Source of the DNA: Rhizobiaceae bacterium
GTDB lineage: Bacteria > Pseudomonadota > Alphaproteobacteria > Rhizobiales > Rhizobiaceae
NCBI GenBank assembly: GCA_017644105.1
Contig: JAEPMD010000023.1
Span: forward strand, 1 to 59,869
Reading direction: 5' to 3'
DNA length: 59,869 bases
A program made the position numbers and the translations under genes. Of the stretch, positions 52,600 to 59,869 are shown one piece after another. Position 1 is the first letter of the stretch; every line of letters starts with the position of its first letter. The notes beneath the pieces are model-generated. The model saw only the letters and a list, made by a program, of their open reading frames with translations. It made no database searches and was not told the DNA's origin.

Positions 52600-53457
52600 A
52601 TGATCACCCTTTCGGACATGCTCAACGAGATGAGCCAAGCATTTGAAGATGCCGGCATTGATGGTGCATTGTTTGAATCAAAAGTATTGCTTACTGGACT
52701 GCTTGGGTTCACAACTGTGGATGTAGCGACAAAACGTGATCTTGAGCTCACATGCGATCAGATTGATCAAGCGCGTGCCGCCACCCATCAACGTGTAAAA
52801 GGTAAGCCAGTTTATCGAATTTTGGGTTGGCGCGAATTTTACGGTTTAAAGTTTCATCTGTCCGAAGCAACGTTAGAACCACGCCCTGACACGGAAATAT
52901 TAGTTGATGTCGTTTTGCCTTATACAGAAAAATTTACGCGCGAACATGGTGCTTGTAAGATCATTGACCTGGGCACAGGCACAGGTGCTATCGCGCTTTC
53001 TCTGTTACATAATTGCGCGCGCGCAACTGCTTTGGGTGTTGATCAAGCTGAAGATGCGTTAGCAACAGCTCAGCAAAATGCAAAAAACCTTGGGCTCGAA
53101 ACTCGGTTTGATACATTGGCCAGCGATTGGCTTTCGAATGTGTCGGACAAATTTCATATTGTCGTCTCAAACCCGCCTTATATTAGTAAAAACGAATTAG
53201 ATGATCTCAGTGTTGAGGTTGCAGCGCATGATCCGATGCTGGCGCTTGATGGCGGAGACGATGGTCTTGATGCGTATCGGATACTCGCCGCTGACATTCC
53301 AAAAATACTATTACCTAGCGCAATAACTGGCGTTGAAATTGGCTGGCAGCAAGCGGAAGCAGTGACTGACATTTTTGCCGAACAAGGCTTTTCATTGATT
53401 GCGCAACACAAAGATTTGGCAGGTCGTGATCGTGTCTTGCTATTTGAAATGGAATAA
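52600..53457 (+). CDS. prmC: Peptide chain release factor N5-glutamine methyltransferase
   Basis: A 285-residue methyltransferase that modifies the GGQ glutamine of RF1 and RF2. The N-terminal five-helix domain is followed by PRPDTEILVDVVL, motif I IIDLGTGTGAIALSLL, and the catalytic NPPY at residues 191-194 (VSNPPYISKNELDDL). It follows prfA on the same strand and the two are expected to be co-expressed. Confidence 0.94.
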   Translation: MITLSDMLNEMSQAFEDAGIDGALFESKVLLTGLLGFTTVDVATKRDLELTCDQIDQARAATHQRVKGKPVYRILGWREFYGLKFHLSEATLEPRPDTEILVDVVLPYTEKFTREHGACKIIDLGTGTGAIALSLLHNCARATALGVDQAEDALATAQQNAKNLGLETRFDTLASDWLSNVSDKFHIVVSNPPYISKNELDDLSVEVAAHDPMLALDGGDDGLDAYRILAADIPKILLPSAITGVEIGWQQAEAVTDIFAEQGFSLIAQHKDLAGRDRVLLFEME

Positions 53458-53781
53458 TCCTCAAAAAAACTGTTGTAACAGGCTAAAAATGAGAATTATT
53501 AGTGAAGAAAAGACTTGGAATCATTGGCGAATATGTCTAATGTCGTTCGTAGAAACAGGCGCGGGGCATAGCCCGCTAGCAATCCAAAAAACTTAATTTG
53601 CAATCTTTTCAAGATACAATCTAGCGCAATGGATATGCTAAATCGTCGAGAGAATTTTGATATCGTAGCGGCATAGGGGTCGACCTTATCACGTCATATA
53701 AAATTATGACATAAACCGAATGTTTGATCTGAATATAGGTTAAGCAGCCATCTTCATAACAGGATTTTAAGTGAGTTACTA
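53458..53781. other. Intergenic region between prmC and the DUF4167 gene
   Basis: 324 bases without a credible ORF. It contains a hairpin GCGGG-GCATA-GCCCGC-like stem near 53561-53576 without a T-run, a perfect dyad GTCATA-TAAAAT-TATGAC at 53693-53710, and AT-rich sequence that should hold the DUF4167 promoter. No tRNA or known small RNA is recognised. Confidence 0.4.
53693..53710. promoter_or_regulatory. Dyad upstream of the DUF4167 gene
   Basis: GTCATA and TATGAC are perfect 6-bp complements around TAAAAT, about 70 bases before the DUF4167 ATG. TATAAA inside it could be a -10. Possible operator; weak evidence alone. Confidence 0.3.
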
Positions 53782-54372
53782 ATGAGGCCTGGACAAAAGA
53801 ATAATCGTGGACGCGGACGCAATAACAATAACCGTAAACCATCCAATCCACTTTCCCGTTCTTATGATAGCACCGGACCTGATGTAAAAGTCAGGGGTAA
53901 TGCACAAACAGTTGCAGAAAAATACATGGCACTTGCTCGTGATGCGCAGGGTTCAGGTGATCGCGTTATGGCTGAAAATTATCTTCAGCATGCAGAGCAT
54001 TATAATCGTATTGTTGCGCAAGGTCAGGCTCAGATCCAAGAACGGCAACAGCGTGATGAAGCAGCGCGCGAACAGCAAGAGCGTGATCAGCAAGAAAAAG
54101 CTGCAGAAGCTGCTGAGAATTCAGAAGATGCTGCTGAAGCTGTTGAAACAACAGCAGAAAGTGCTGATGCAGAGGCTGGCGATGCGGTTCAATCTGCAGA
54201 TTCAGATGAGAAACCTCGCCGTAATCAGCGCCGCAGAACAGGGCCACGTCAGCGCCGCCCTCGTGCGAATGAAAATGGTGAAGATGCGCCTGCGAAACCA
54301 AAGGTCGAGGTGGTGGCAGAAGCTCCGGTTGAATCATCCGAACCAACAGAAGCTGCACCTGCGGCAGAATAA
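53782..54372 (+). CDS. DUF4167 domain-containing protein
   Basis: A 196-residue, highly charged protein. MRPGQKNNRGRGRNNNNRKP is the basic, RGG/Asn-rich start, then PLSRSYDSTGPDVKVRGNAQTVAEKYMALARDAQGSGDRVMAENYLQHAEHYNRIVA forms the DUF4167 core (residues about 20-80). The rest is low complexity: a Gln/Arg/Glu coiled coil, an acidic Ala/Glu part and a basic RRNQRRRTGPRQRRPR segment. The pattern suggests RNA binding, but function is not established. Its place between prmC and clpB is standard in Hyphomicrobiales. A good terminator follows. Confidence 0.9.
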   Translation: MRPGQKNNRGRGRNNNNRKPSNPLSRSYDSTGPDVKVRGNAQTVAEKYMALARDAQGSGDRVMAENYLQHAEHYNRIVAQGQAQIQERQQRDEAAREQQERDQQEKAAEAAENSEDAAEAVETTAESADAEAGDAVQSADSDEKPRRNQRRRTGPRQRRPRANENGEDAPAKPKVEVVAEAPVESSEPTEAAPAAE

Positions 54373-54397
54373 AGTTTTTCAGTGCTTTTTAATCTTA

Positions 54398-54424
54398 AAA
54401 CCCGGTCTTGGCCGGGTTTTTTTG
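54398..54424 (+). terminator. Rho-independent terminator after the DUF4167 gene
   Basis: AAACCCGG-TCTTG-CCGGGTTTTTTT: a GC-rich stem (ACCCGG/CCGGGT-type, about 54399-54416) with a short loop and a run of T. It starts 27 bases after the DUF4167 stop and separates it from clpB. Confidence 0.85.
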
Positions 54425-54562
54425 TTTTTATCGGTACACCCCTTTTCGAATAATCGATCAATACCCATATAAAATGCATAGTGAACTTGCCACTTGGTGG
54501 GAGTTCTTCCGGAAGTATTGTATTCGTGCCTAAATAGGGCGAAACATGATTTGGAGAAAGAC

Positions 54563-57169
54563 ATGAACTTAGAAAAGTATTCCGAACGTGTGCGTGGTTT
54601 TATCCAGTCCGCGCAATCCTTTGCGCTTGGTGGAGGACATCAGCAATTTGCCTCAGAGCATTTGCTCAAAATTTTGCTTGATGATGATCAGGGTATGGCA
54701 TCCTCTTTGATCGATAGATCTGGCGGCCGTTCATCGGAAGCCAAAATTGCCACACAAACAGCCATTCAAAAATTACCAAAAGTCTCTGGTGGTAACGGGC
54801 AGATTTATCTGACCCAACCTCTAGCCAAGCTTTTTGCTGATGCTGAGAAGATTGCCGAAAAATCAGGTGATAGTTTTGTAACGGTCGAACGATTGCTGCT
54901 GGCAATGGTCACCGATAAATCGACAATCGTCGGTAAGATTCTGACGCAAGCAGGATTAACTGCCCAAGCATTGAATGAAACAATTAATTCGATCCGAAAA
55001 GGTCGCACTGCCGATAATGCATCTGCTGAAGAAGGGTTTGACGCGCTCAAAAAATATGCTCGCGACCTTACCGAAGATGCGCGCGAGGGTCGGCTTGATC
55101 CCGTTATTGGTCGTGATGATGAAATCCGTCGCGCTATTCAAGTTTTATCCCGCAGAACGAAAAATAATCCCGTATTAATCGGTGAACCGGGTGTTGGTAA
55201 AACAGCGATTGCTGAAGGATTGTCCTTGCGTATCGTCAATGGCGATGTACCCGAATCATTGAAAGATAAACGCTTAATGGCGCTTGATATGGGTGCGTTG
55301 ATCGCTGGCGCGAAATATCGTGGTGAATTCGAAGAGCGGCTCAAATCTGTTCTCAATGAAGTGCAGGCCGAAGCTGGCCAAATTATTCTATTCATTGATG
55401 AAATGCATACTTTGGTCGGTGCCGGTAAATCTGACGGTGCGATGGACGCATCAAATTTACTCAAGCCAGCATTGGCACGAGGTGAACTTCACTGTGTGGG
55501 TGCAACGACGCTTGATGAATATCGTAAACACGTTGAAAAAGATCCCGCATTGGCGCGTCGTTTCCAACAGGTCCTCATCAATGAGCCAACGGTTGAAGAC
55601 ACGGTTTCAATCCTGCGCGGTTTGAAAGAAAAATATGAGCAGCATCACAAAGTTCGTATTAGTGATCGTGGTCTCGTCTCTGCCGCAACTTTATCTAACC
55701 GTTATATCACGGATCGCTTTTTGCCGGATAAAGCCATTGATTTGATGGATGAAGCAGCAGCGCGTTTGCGCATGCAAGTTGATTCGAAGCCGGAAGAATT
55801 GGACGAACTTGATCGACGCATTATTCAGTTGAAAATTGAGCGCGAAGCTTTGAAAAAGGAAGATGATGATGCAACAATGGAACGTCTTTCTAACCTCGAA
55901 GAAGAATTGTCTGACCTTGAGGAAACATCGACAGGTTTAACCGCTAAATGGCAGTCCGAAAAGCAAAAGCTTGGTGTGGCGGCTGATCTCAAGCAACAGC
56001 TGGAGCATGCGCGCAATCAGCTCGACATTGCTCAACGAAATGGTGAATACCAACGCGCTGGTGAGTTGACCTATAGCGAGATTCCGGCACTTGAAAAGCA
56101 GCTTTTGGAGGCTGAAAACCGCGAAGAAACTGCGGCAGCCAGCATGGTGGAAGAGGTCGTCACACCCGATCATATTGCTCATATTGTTTCGCGTTGGACT
56201 GGCGTGCCGGTCGATAAAATGCTCGAGGGTGAACGTGATAAGCTGTTGCGTATGGAAGACGAGCTTGCAAAACGTGTCATTGGCCAGGGTGAGGCTGTGC
56301 AAGCAGTGTCGCGAGCCGTTCGCCGCGCCCGAGCCGGCTTACAAGATCCAAACCGTCCGATTGGTTCCTTCATGTTCTTGGGGCCAACAGGGGTTGGTAA
56401 AACAGAACTGACCAAAGCATTGGCTGAGTTTTTGTTCGATGATGAGCAGGCTATGGTGCGCATTGATATGTCTGAATATATGGAGAAACACTCAGTCGCG
56501 CGTCTAATCGGAGCCCCCCCTGGCTATGTTGGTTATGATGAAGGTGGTGCTTTAACGGAAGCTGTACGCCGCAGACCTTATCAAGTCGTGCTTTTTGATG
56601 AAGTAGAAAAAGCCCATAGCGATGTGTTCAATGTGCTTTTACAGGTGCTTGATGATGGACGCCTCACTGATAGTCAGGGTCGCACGGTGGATTTCAGAAA
56701 TGTCTTGATCATCATGACATCCAATTTGGGCGCGGAGTTTCTCGTCAATTTGGGTGAGGATCAGGATGTTGATAGTGCCCGTGATGATGTGATGTCTGTT
56801 GTGCGAACTGCTTTCCGGCCTGAATTTTTAAACCGGTTGGATGATACTATTTTGTTCCATCGTCTCAAACGTCAGGATATGGGTGCGATTGTTGATATTC
56901 AGCTGGCGCGTTTATCCAAACTATTGGCTGAACGTAAAATCACGATTGAGCTTGAAGACGAGGCACGAACCTGGTTGTCCGACAAAGGTTACGATCCGGC
57001 ATTTGGTGCACGACCTTTAAAGCGCGTTATCCAAAAATATTTGCAGGATATGTTGGCTGAGAAAATCTTGGGCGGTGAGATCCATGATGGTTCAAGTCTC
57101 GTAATTACCAACGGATCTGACCGATTAAATGTCTATGTTCGAAAAACTGATCAACAATCTGCCGCTTAA
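54563..57169 (+). CDS. clpB: ATP-dependent disaggregase ClpB
   Basis: An 868-residue AAA+ disaggregase working with DnaK to rescue aggregated proteins. Residues 1-150 are the Clp N domain ([17 protein letters not shown]). NBD1 has [14 protein letters not shown] and the Walker [15 protein letters not shown]; the middle coiled-coil domain (about 400-530, [19 protein letters not shown]) distinguishes ClpB from ClpA; NBD2 has [14 protein letters not shown] and the YVGYDEGG pore loop. ATG at 54563 follows GGAG by 6 bases; the longer frame is rejected. A CTTGCC at 54486 might be a heat-shock -35 but the -10 is poor. A terminator follows at 57215. Confidence 0.96.
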   Translation: MNLEKYSERVRGFIQSAQSFALGGGHQQFASEHLLKILLDDDQGMASSLIDRSGGRSSEAKIATQTAIQKLPKVSGGNGQIYLTQPLAKLFADAEKIAEKSGDSFVTVERLLLAMVTDKSTIVGKILTQAGLTAQALNETINSIRKGRTADNASAEEGFDALKKYARDLTEDAREGRLDPVIGRDDEIRRAIQVLSRRTKNNPVLIGEPGVGKTAIAEGLSLRIVNGDVPESLKDKRLMALDMGALIAGAKYRGEFEERLKSVLNEVQAEAGQIILFIDEMHTLVGAGKSDGAMDASNLLKPALARGELHCVGATTLDEYRKHVEKDPALARRFQQVLINEPTVEDTVSILRGLKEKYEQHHKVRISDRGLVSAATLSNRYITDRFLPDKAIDLMDEAAARLRMQVDSKPEELDELDRRIIQLKIEREALKKEDDDATMERLSNLEEELSDLEETSTGLTAKWQSEKQKLGVAADLKQQLEHARNQLDIAQRNGEYQRAGELTYSEIPALEKQLLEAENREETAAASMVEEVVTPDHIAHIVSRWTGVPVDKMLEGERDKLLRMEDELAKRVIGQGEAVQAVSRAVRRARAGLQDPNRPIGSFMFLGPTGVGKTELTKALAEFLFDDEQAMVRIDMSEYMEKHSVARLIGAPPGYVGYDEGGALTEAVRRRPYQVVLFDEVEKAHSDVFNVLLQVLDDGRLTDSQGRTVDFRNVLIIMTSNLGAEFLVNLGEDQDVDSARDDVMSVVRTAFRPEFLNRLDDTILFHRLKRQDMGAIVDIQLARLSKLLAERKITIELEDEARTWLSDKGYDPAFGARPLKRVIQKYLQDMLAEKILGGEIHDGSSLVITNGSDRLNVYVRKTDQQSAA

Positions 57170-57214
57170 ATTGAAAAGCGCGAATAGTGATGATTATCGA
57201 ATCACTTTATATTG

Positions 57215-57244
57215 GGGCCAGCTCATTGCTGGCCCTTTTGTTTT
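57215..57244 (+). terminator. Rho-independent terminator of clpB
   Basis: GGGCCAGC (57215-57222), loop TCATT, GCTGGCCC (57228-57235), then TTTTGTTTT. A textbook 8-bp GC-rich hairpin, 45 bases after the clpB stop. It ends 12 bases before the start codon of the next gene, so that gene must rely on read-through or have an internal promoter. Confidence 0.88.
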
Positions 57245-57256
57245 GGAGATTGTTTT

Positions 57257-57628
57257 ATGAACCGCGAAGAATTTAACGCTTTTTGTTCAAAATTACCGGC
57301 TACGTCTCATGTCGTACAATGGGGTGGATCCGATGTTTGGAAAGTGGGCGGGAAAGTTTTTGCAATTGCAGGCTGGGAGGACGATCCTGATTTTACGCGC
57401 GTGACGTTTAAAGTGTCTGATCTGGCTTTTGATATCTTAAAAGATCAGCCCGGATTACGGCCGGCACCTTATCTAGCGCCGCGCGGTGCAAAGTGGATCC
57501 AGCATTTTGAAACACCGGGTTTGGATGAAGATGCGCTGTGTGATTACCTAAAAGAATCACACCGTCTGATCAGCCTGAACTTAACCAAAAAACTTCAAAA
57601 AGAATTGGGTTTAAACCAAGAGGATTAG
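57257..57628 (+). CDS. MmcQ/YjbR family DNA-binding protein
   Basis: A 123-residue protein of the MmcQ/YjbR family. MNREEFNAFCSKLPATSHVVQWGGSDVWKVGGKVFAIAGWEDD and the ending GLRPAPYLAPRGAKWIQHFETPGLDEDALCDYLKESHRLIS carry the YjbR signatures (the WKVGGKVFA strand and the PAPYLAPRGAKWI turn). The fold resembles CyaY and binds DNA in some reports; the function is unclear. ATG at 57257 follows GGAG by 8 bases. It overlaps the M23 peptidase stop by 4 bases. Confidence 0.85.
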   Translation: MNREEFNAFCSKLPATSHVVQWGGSDVWKVGGKVFAIAGWEDDPDFTRVTFKVSDLAFDILKDQPGLRPAPYLAPRGAKWIQHFETPGLDEDALCDYLKESHRLISLNLTKKLQKELGLNQED

Positions 57629-59574
57629 TTGCTGGCAAGTTCAGTTGCGGCTTCGTCGATATCTAGAAGCGCATTGAGTTTGCGTCGTTCGCTATGGAAG
57701 ATATCAAGCGCCTCGGCCTTTAATGTTTTCCCGCCCGGTAATCGAACGCGGAGTGGGTCAACCTTTGTGCCATTTACAATGAGCTCATAATGCAAGTGTG
57801 GCCCCGTTGATAGACCGGTAGATCCAATATAACCAATGACTTGACCTTGTTTGACGCGTGCGCCTGGAACCACACCCGCCGCAATTTTCGACTGGTGCGA
57901 ATATGATGAAACGTAGCCATTTGCGTGTTGAATCTTGGTTTGACGACCATAGCCGCCAGAATGCCAGCCCGCCTTTTCAACCACACCATCACCTGAAGCC
58001 AAAATTGGCGTGCCGCGCGGTGCAGACCAATCCACGCCAGAATGCATGCGGCGGCGGCCGGTAATCGGGTGACGTCTCATGCCAAAGGCGGAGCGAAATT
58101 TCGCGGTTGGTACTGGATTTCTCAGCAAAAACTGTCTCGCGCTGCGCCCCTCGTCATTATAGTAATCGACGGTGCCATCTTCTGGATGTGCAAATCGATA
58201 AAATCTTGTCTGGTTGCCACCAAAATTCGCGGAGATAAATAGTAATTCTGAATTTTCAGACGCTGTATCTTGATCATTCGCGACAGAGAAAAATGCTTCC
58301 AAACGATCCGATGGTTTTACCCTTGCTCTGAAATCTACGCTTGCTGCCATCATGCGAATGAGTTGCTGGATCATATCTGGTGTCATGCCATAGGAAAGAC
58401 CAGCTTGGTAGATTGCATCATAAACACGCGGCATCTCAGTCAATTGAGGTGCTATTTCAGGCGAATCTTCCAACAGAGCTGCGATGCTCGGTGAATAAAC
58501 GGGTTCTTCTGCCAATACATATCGCCCACGGTCATTGCGAGCGCCCGTCACTATATGTTTGTTTTGTTGATAAACAGATAGCCGCATAATCTGCGTATCT
58601 TCGTCTGATTGTTCAACACCGATCCGCAAGGACATGCCAGGTTCAAGATTATCTGTATCGATTTCACCCGACAGCAAGTCTTCATAAATGAGGATTTGCT
58701 CCTCTATATATCCAGCTTCTGTTAAAATAGTGCTGAGTTTACTTGGTGATCTGACGGTTTGAATGTCTTCGTGGAAATCAATCTTCTTGGTTTCGGTGGG
58801 GGCGTATGAAGCAATCGATACATTTTCAGCGACAACCCGCGCATTAATGCCGGCGGTGAAATCGAAGATGGATGCCGGTTGATTGCCAAACCGACGCGGG
58901 TCCACATAATGAAGTGCAGCAATCTGGCTATCTTGCCCAATTAACACAGAACCGTTCGTGCGCACAGTTTCTTCCGCTTCTTCAATGCTCATCGATGCAG
59001 CGAATCCATATCGATTGTCTTCAAGCGGAAATTCGAGCGTTCGTAAGGATATTTCAGAATCAATTTTAGCGCCGTAGATTGCGCCTGATGTTACCGTAGA
59101 ACCGATCGCTTTCTCATTATTTGCAAAAATCTGCAGTGGATTGAACTTTGGATATTCCGTAGTGACATTATAACTTGTCGCCAGAGGCATGGAAACAAAT
59201 GCAAAGGGGCGACTGCGCACGATCTGTCGATCGCCATCTTGCACAAGTGTTGGAACATCCATCACCAATTTGTCGGGTTCCGAATTTGTCGTCACACTAT
59301 TTCGGATACGCTGCTTTTTTTGTCCAAGTTCAGCAGACGAGGGGACGGAGAAGTCTGTGGTCGCTAATGCCACGGCGGGTGGGGCGAGTTGTTCTTTGCC
59401 TTCAAGGGCTACAAATAACGCCACGCCCATAAGGGTCATGGATGTGATGCCCGTCATAAATGTACTAGAAAGCCATCTAAAGGAAACTTCCCGACGGTCT
59501 GGAGCGCGGGTGCCGCCAGCCAAAATCGGAGGTTCATCGCCAAGGCGCCGCTTATGATCTTTATCCGTCCGCAT
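57625..59574 (-). CDS. M23 family peptidoglycan metallopeptidase
   Basis: A 649-residue envelope protein. A cytoplasmic basic N-terminus is followed by a transmembrane anchor (about residues 38-55, FMTGITSMTLMGVALFVAL). The central part (260-330) resembles LysM-like/opacity-associated repeats (KLSTILTEAGYIEEQILIYEDLLSG). The C-terminal LytM domain begins FGMRRHPITGRRRMHSGVDW (His near residue 512 and Asp five residues on) and ends GPHLHYELIVNG with the HxH metal ligands. It is probably a D,D-endopeptidase or an amidase activator; all zinc ligands are present, so an active enzyme is inferred. It is convergent with the YjbR-like gene. Confidence 0.92.
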   Translation of the reverse strand: MRTDKDHKRRLGDEPPILAGGTRAPDRREVSFRWLSSTFMTGITSMTLMGVALFVALEGKEQLAPPAVALATTDFSVPSSAELGQKKQRIRNSVTTNSEPDKLVMDVPTLVQDGDRQIVRSRPFAFVSMPLATSYNVTTEYPKFNPLQIFANNEKAIGSTVTSGAIYGAKIDSEISLRTLEFPLEDNRYGFAASMSIEEAEETVRTNGSVLIGQDSQIAALHYVDPRRFGNQPASIFDFTAGINARVVAENVSIASYAPTETKKIDFHEDIQTVRSPSKLSTILTEAGYIEEQILIYEDLLSGEIDTDNLEPGMSLRIGVEQSDEDTQIMRLSVYQQNKHIVTGARNDRGRYVLAEEPVYSPSIAALLEDSPEIAPQLTEMPRVYDAIYQAGLSYGMTPDMIQQLIRMMAASVDFRARVKPSDRLEAFFSVANDQDTASENSELLFISANFGGNQTRFYRFAHPEDGTVDYYNDEGRSARQFLLRNPVPTAKFRSAFGMRRHPITGRRRMHSGVDWSAPRGTPILASGDGVVEKAGWHSGGYGRQTKIQHANGYVSSYSHQSKIAAGVVPGARVKQGQVIGYIGSTGLSTGPHLHYELIVNGTKVDPLRVRLPGGKTLKAEALDIFHSERRKLNALLDIDEAATELASN

Positions 59575-59715
59575 TATTACCTTTACAGCATACTAAAAAT
59601 TCTAAGGCTATGTACTACTTTTAGAACAAAAAACAAAGTTAGAAGATTTTTGCATTTAATTTCCAAAAGCCGTTTCATAATAAAAGGGCGATATTATGAC
59701 TAATTGCTTTAAAAA

Positions 59716-59731
59716 ACACAATATATTGTGT
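59716..59731. promoter_or_regulatory. Palindrome matching the NrdR-box consensus
   Basis: ACACAATATATTGTGT is a perfect 16-bp palindrome and fits the NrdR-box consensus as I know it (acaCwAtATaTwGtgt) at every position. NrdR represses ribonucleotide reductase genes and usually binds two boxes; I see only one. It is 80 bases before the promoter at 59811 and 142 bases upstream of the M23 gene. Confidence 0.55.
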
Positions 59732-59810
59732 GTTTATATTGCGCCGCAGCATAGGTAAAAACTTTTGTGAAATTAATTTGAAAAAAAGTGCTTTTTTTTA
59801 GATTTTGGTG

Positions 59811-59839
59811 TTGACGGTTTGTGGGAGTGTGTGTAGAAC
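59811..59839 (+). promoter_or_regulatory. Strong promoter pointing out of the window
   Basis: TTGACG (59811-59816) and TAGAAC (59834-59839) with an exact 17-base spacer, preceded by A/T tracts like an UP element. The gene is beyond the window. Candidates are a ribonucleotide reductase (NrdR box upstream) or an rRNA operon (leader-like GC-rich sequence follows). Confidence 0.6.
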
Positions 59840-59869
59840 GCATCTCACCGAACGAGAGCGGTCGACGAG

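Larger units (their letters stand above)
59575..59869. other. Intergenic region at the right window edge
   Basis: 295 bases, mostly AT-rich, with no credible ORF. It includes the 16-bp palindrome (59716-59731) and a promoter (59811-59839) directed to the right, so the gene it serves lies outside the window. The last bases (ACCGAACGAGAGCGGTCG) look like an untranslated leader. Confidence 0.6.

Noticed and set aside
53555-53585. 4.5S/SRP RNA or other known RNA in the prmC-DUF4167 gap
   Set aside because: The GCGGGGCATAGCCCGC hairpin lacks the SRP GGAAG/GCAG symmetric loop and the required length.
53621-53851. Minus-strand ORF of 76 codons in the prmC-DUF4167 gap
   Set aside because: Overlaps the DUF4167 start, has an odd composition rich in Tyr, Val and Cys, and no ribosome site.
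54481-54562. Heat-shock (RpoH) promoter of clpB
   Set aside because: A CTTGCC is present at 54486 but the matching -10 region (TTCCGGAAGT) is far from the alphaproteobacterial RpoH pattern. Expected from gene function only.

Overview
The window is a 59.9-kb stretch of chromosome from an alphaproteobacterium, almost certainly of the order Hyphomicrobiales (Rhizobiales). This is inferred from gene content and order: IalB-family periplasmic proteins, an aerobic-type CobS/CobT cobaltochelatase pair beside a J-domain protein and BolA, accA/xerD with a tiny membrane protein in front of xerD, the run lysC-ptsP-prfA-prmC-DUF4167-clpB, and secA divergent from a parvulin and argJ. By eye the base composition is moderate to AT-rich, which would suit a marine or low-GC member; I cannot name a genus. 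Almost everything is chromosomal housekeeping, densely packed, with many ATGA or TAATG start-stop overlaps and convergent genes that touch or overlap by a few bases. I see no insertion sequence, prophage, CRISPR array or other mobile element.

Layout. 1-3553: end of a two-partner-secretion (TpsB) outer-membrane transporter, two IalB-like secreted proteins and a globin-coupled chemoreceptor. 3666-9155: a tRNA-Leu(CAA), small membrane proteins, DsbB, an HNH endonuclease, an AlkA-type glycosylase divergent from GluQRS, a TusA-like protein and an L,D-transpeptidase lipoprotein. 9300-14652: accA, xerD, aroK-aroB and a CNNM/CBS transporter. 14658-19677: bolA divergent from a J-domain gene leading into cobS-cobT. 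19679-29501: a queuosine-precursor transporter (VUT) downstream of rpmB, metXW, hisC-tyrC, and scattered methyltransferase, cupin, ChaC and PlsC genes. 29601-35101: a polysaccharide flippase/FemAB-like pair and secA. 35308-42615: parvulin, argJ-GNAT-mutT, an orphan Flp pilin, ComF, glutaredoxin, a nitrilase-like hydrolase and DUF1178. 42658-44836: a chromate-resistance operon with a structured leader. 44833-47577: an acetyltransferase/XRE-cupin regulator pair, ubiG and a DUF899 protein. 47819-57628: the lysC to clpB block. 57625-59574: a large M23 peptidoglycan peptidase. The right edge holds a strong promoter-like sequence whose gene lies outside.

The best candidates for something new are non-coding. 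(1) A compact hairpin plus A-rich tail directly before the VUT/YhhQ gene looks like a preQ1-I riboswitch whose pseudoknot would capture the start codon. (2) A leader in front of the rhodanese-ChrB/chrA operon carries a strong hairpin, an alternative pairing partner and a 20-codon upstream ORF ending 15 bases before the start. (3) A perfect 16-bp palindrome near the right end fits the NrdR-box consensus. (4) Several near-perfect dyads sit at start codons or in divergent regions (XRE-cupin gene, DUF899 gene, bolA/J-domain, metX/hisC) and are candidate operators. Protein names rest on motif recognition, not on database searches.
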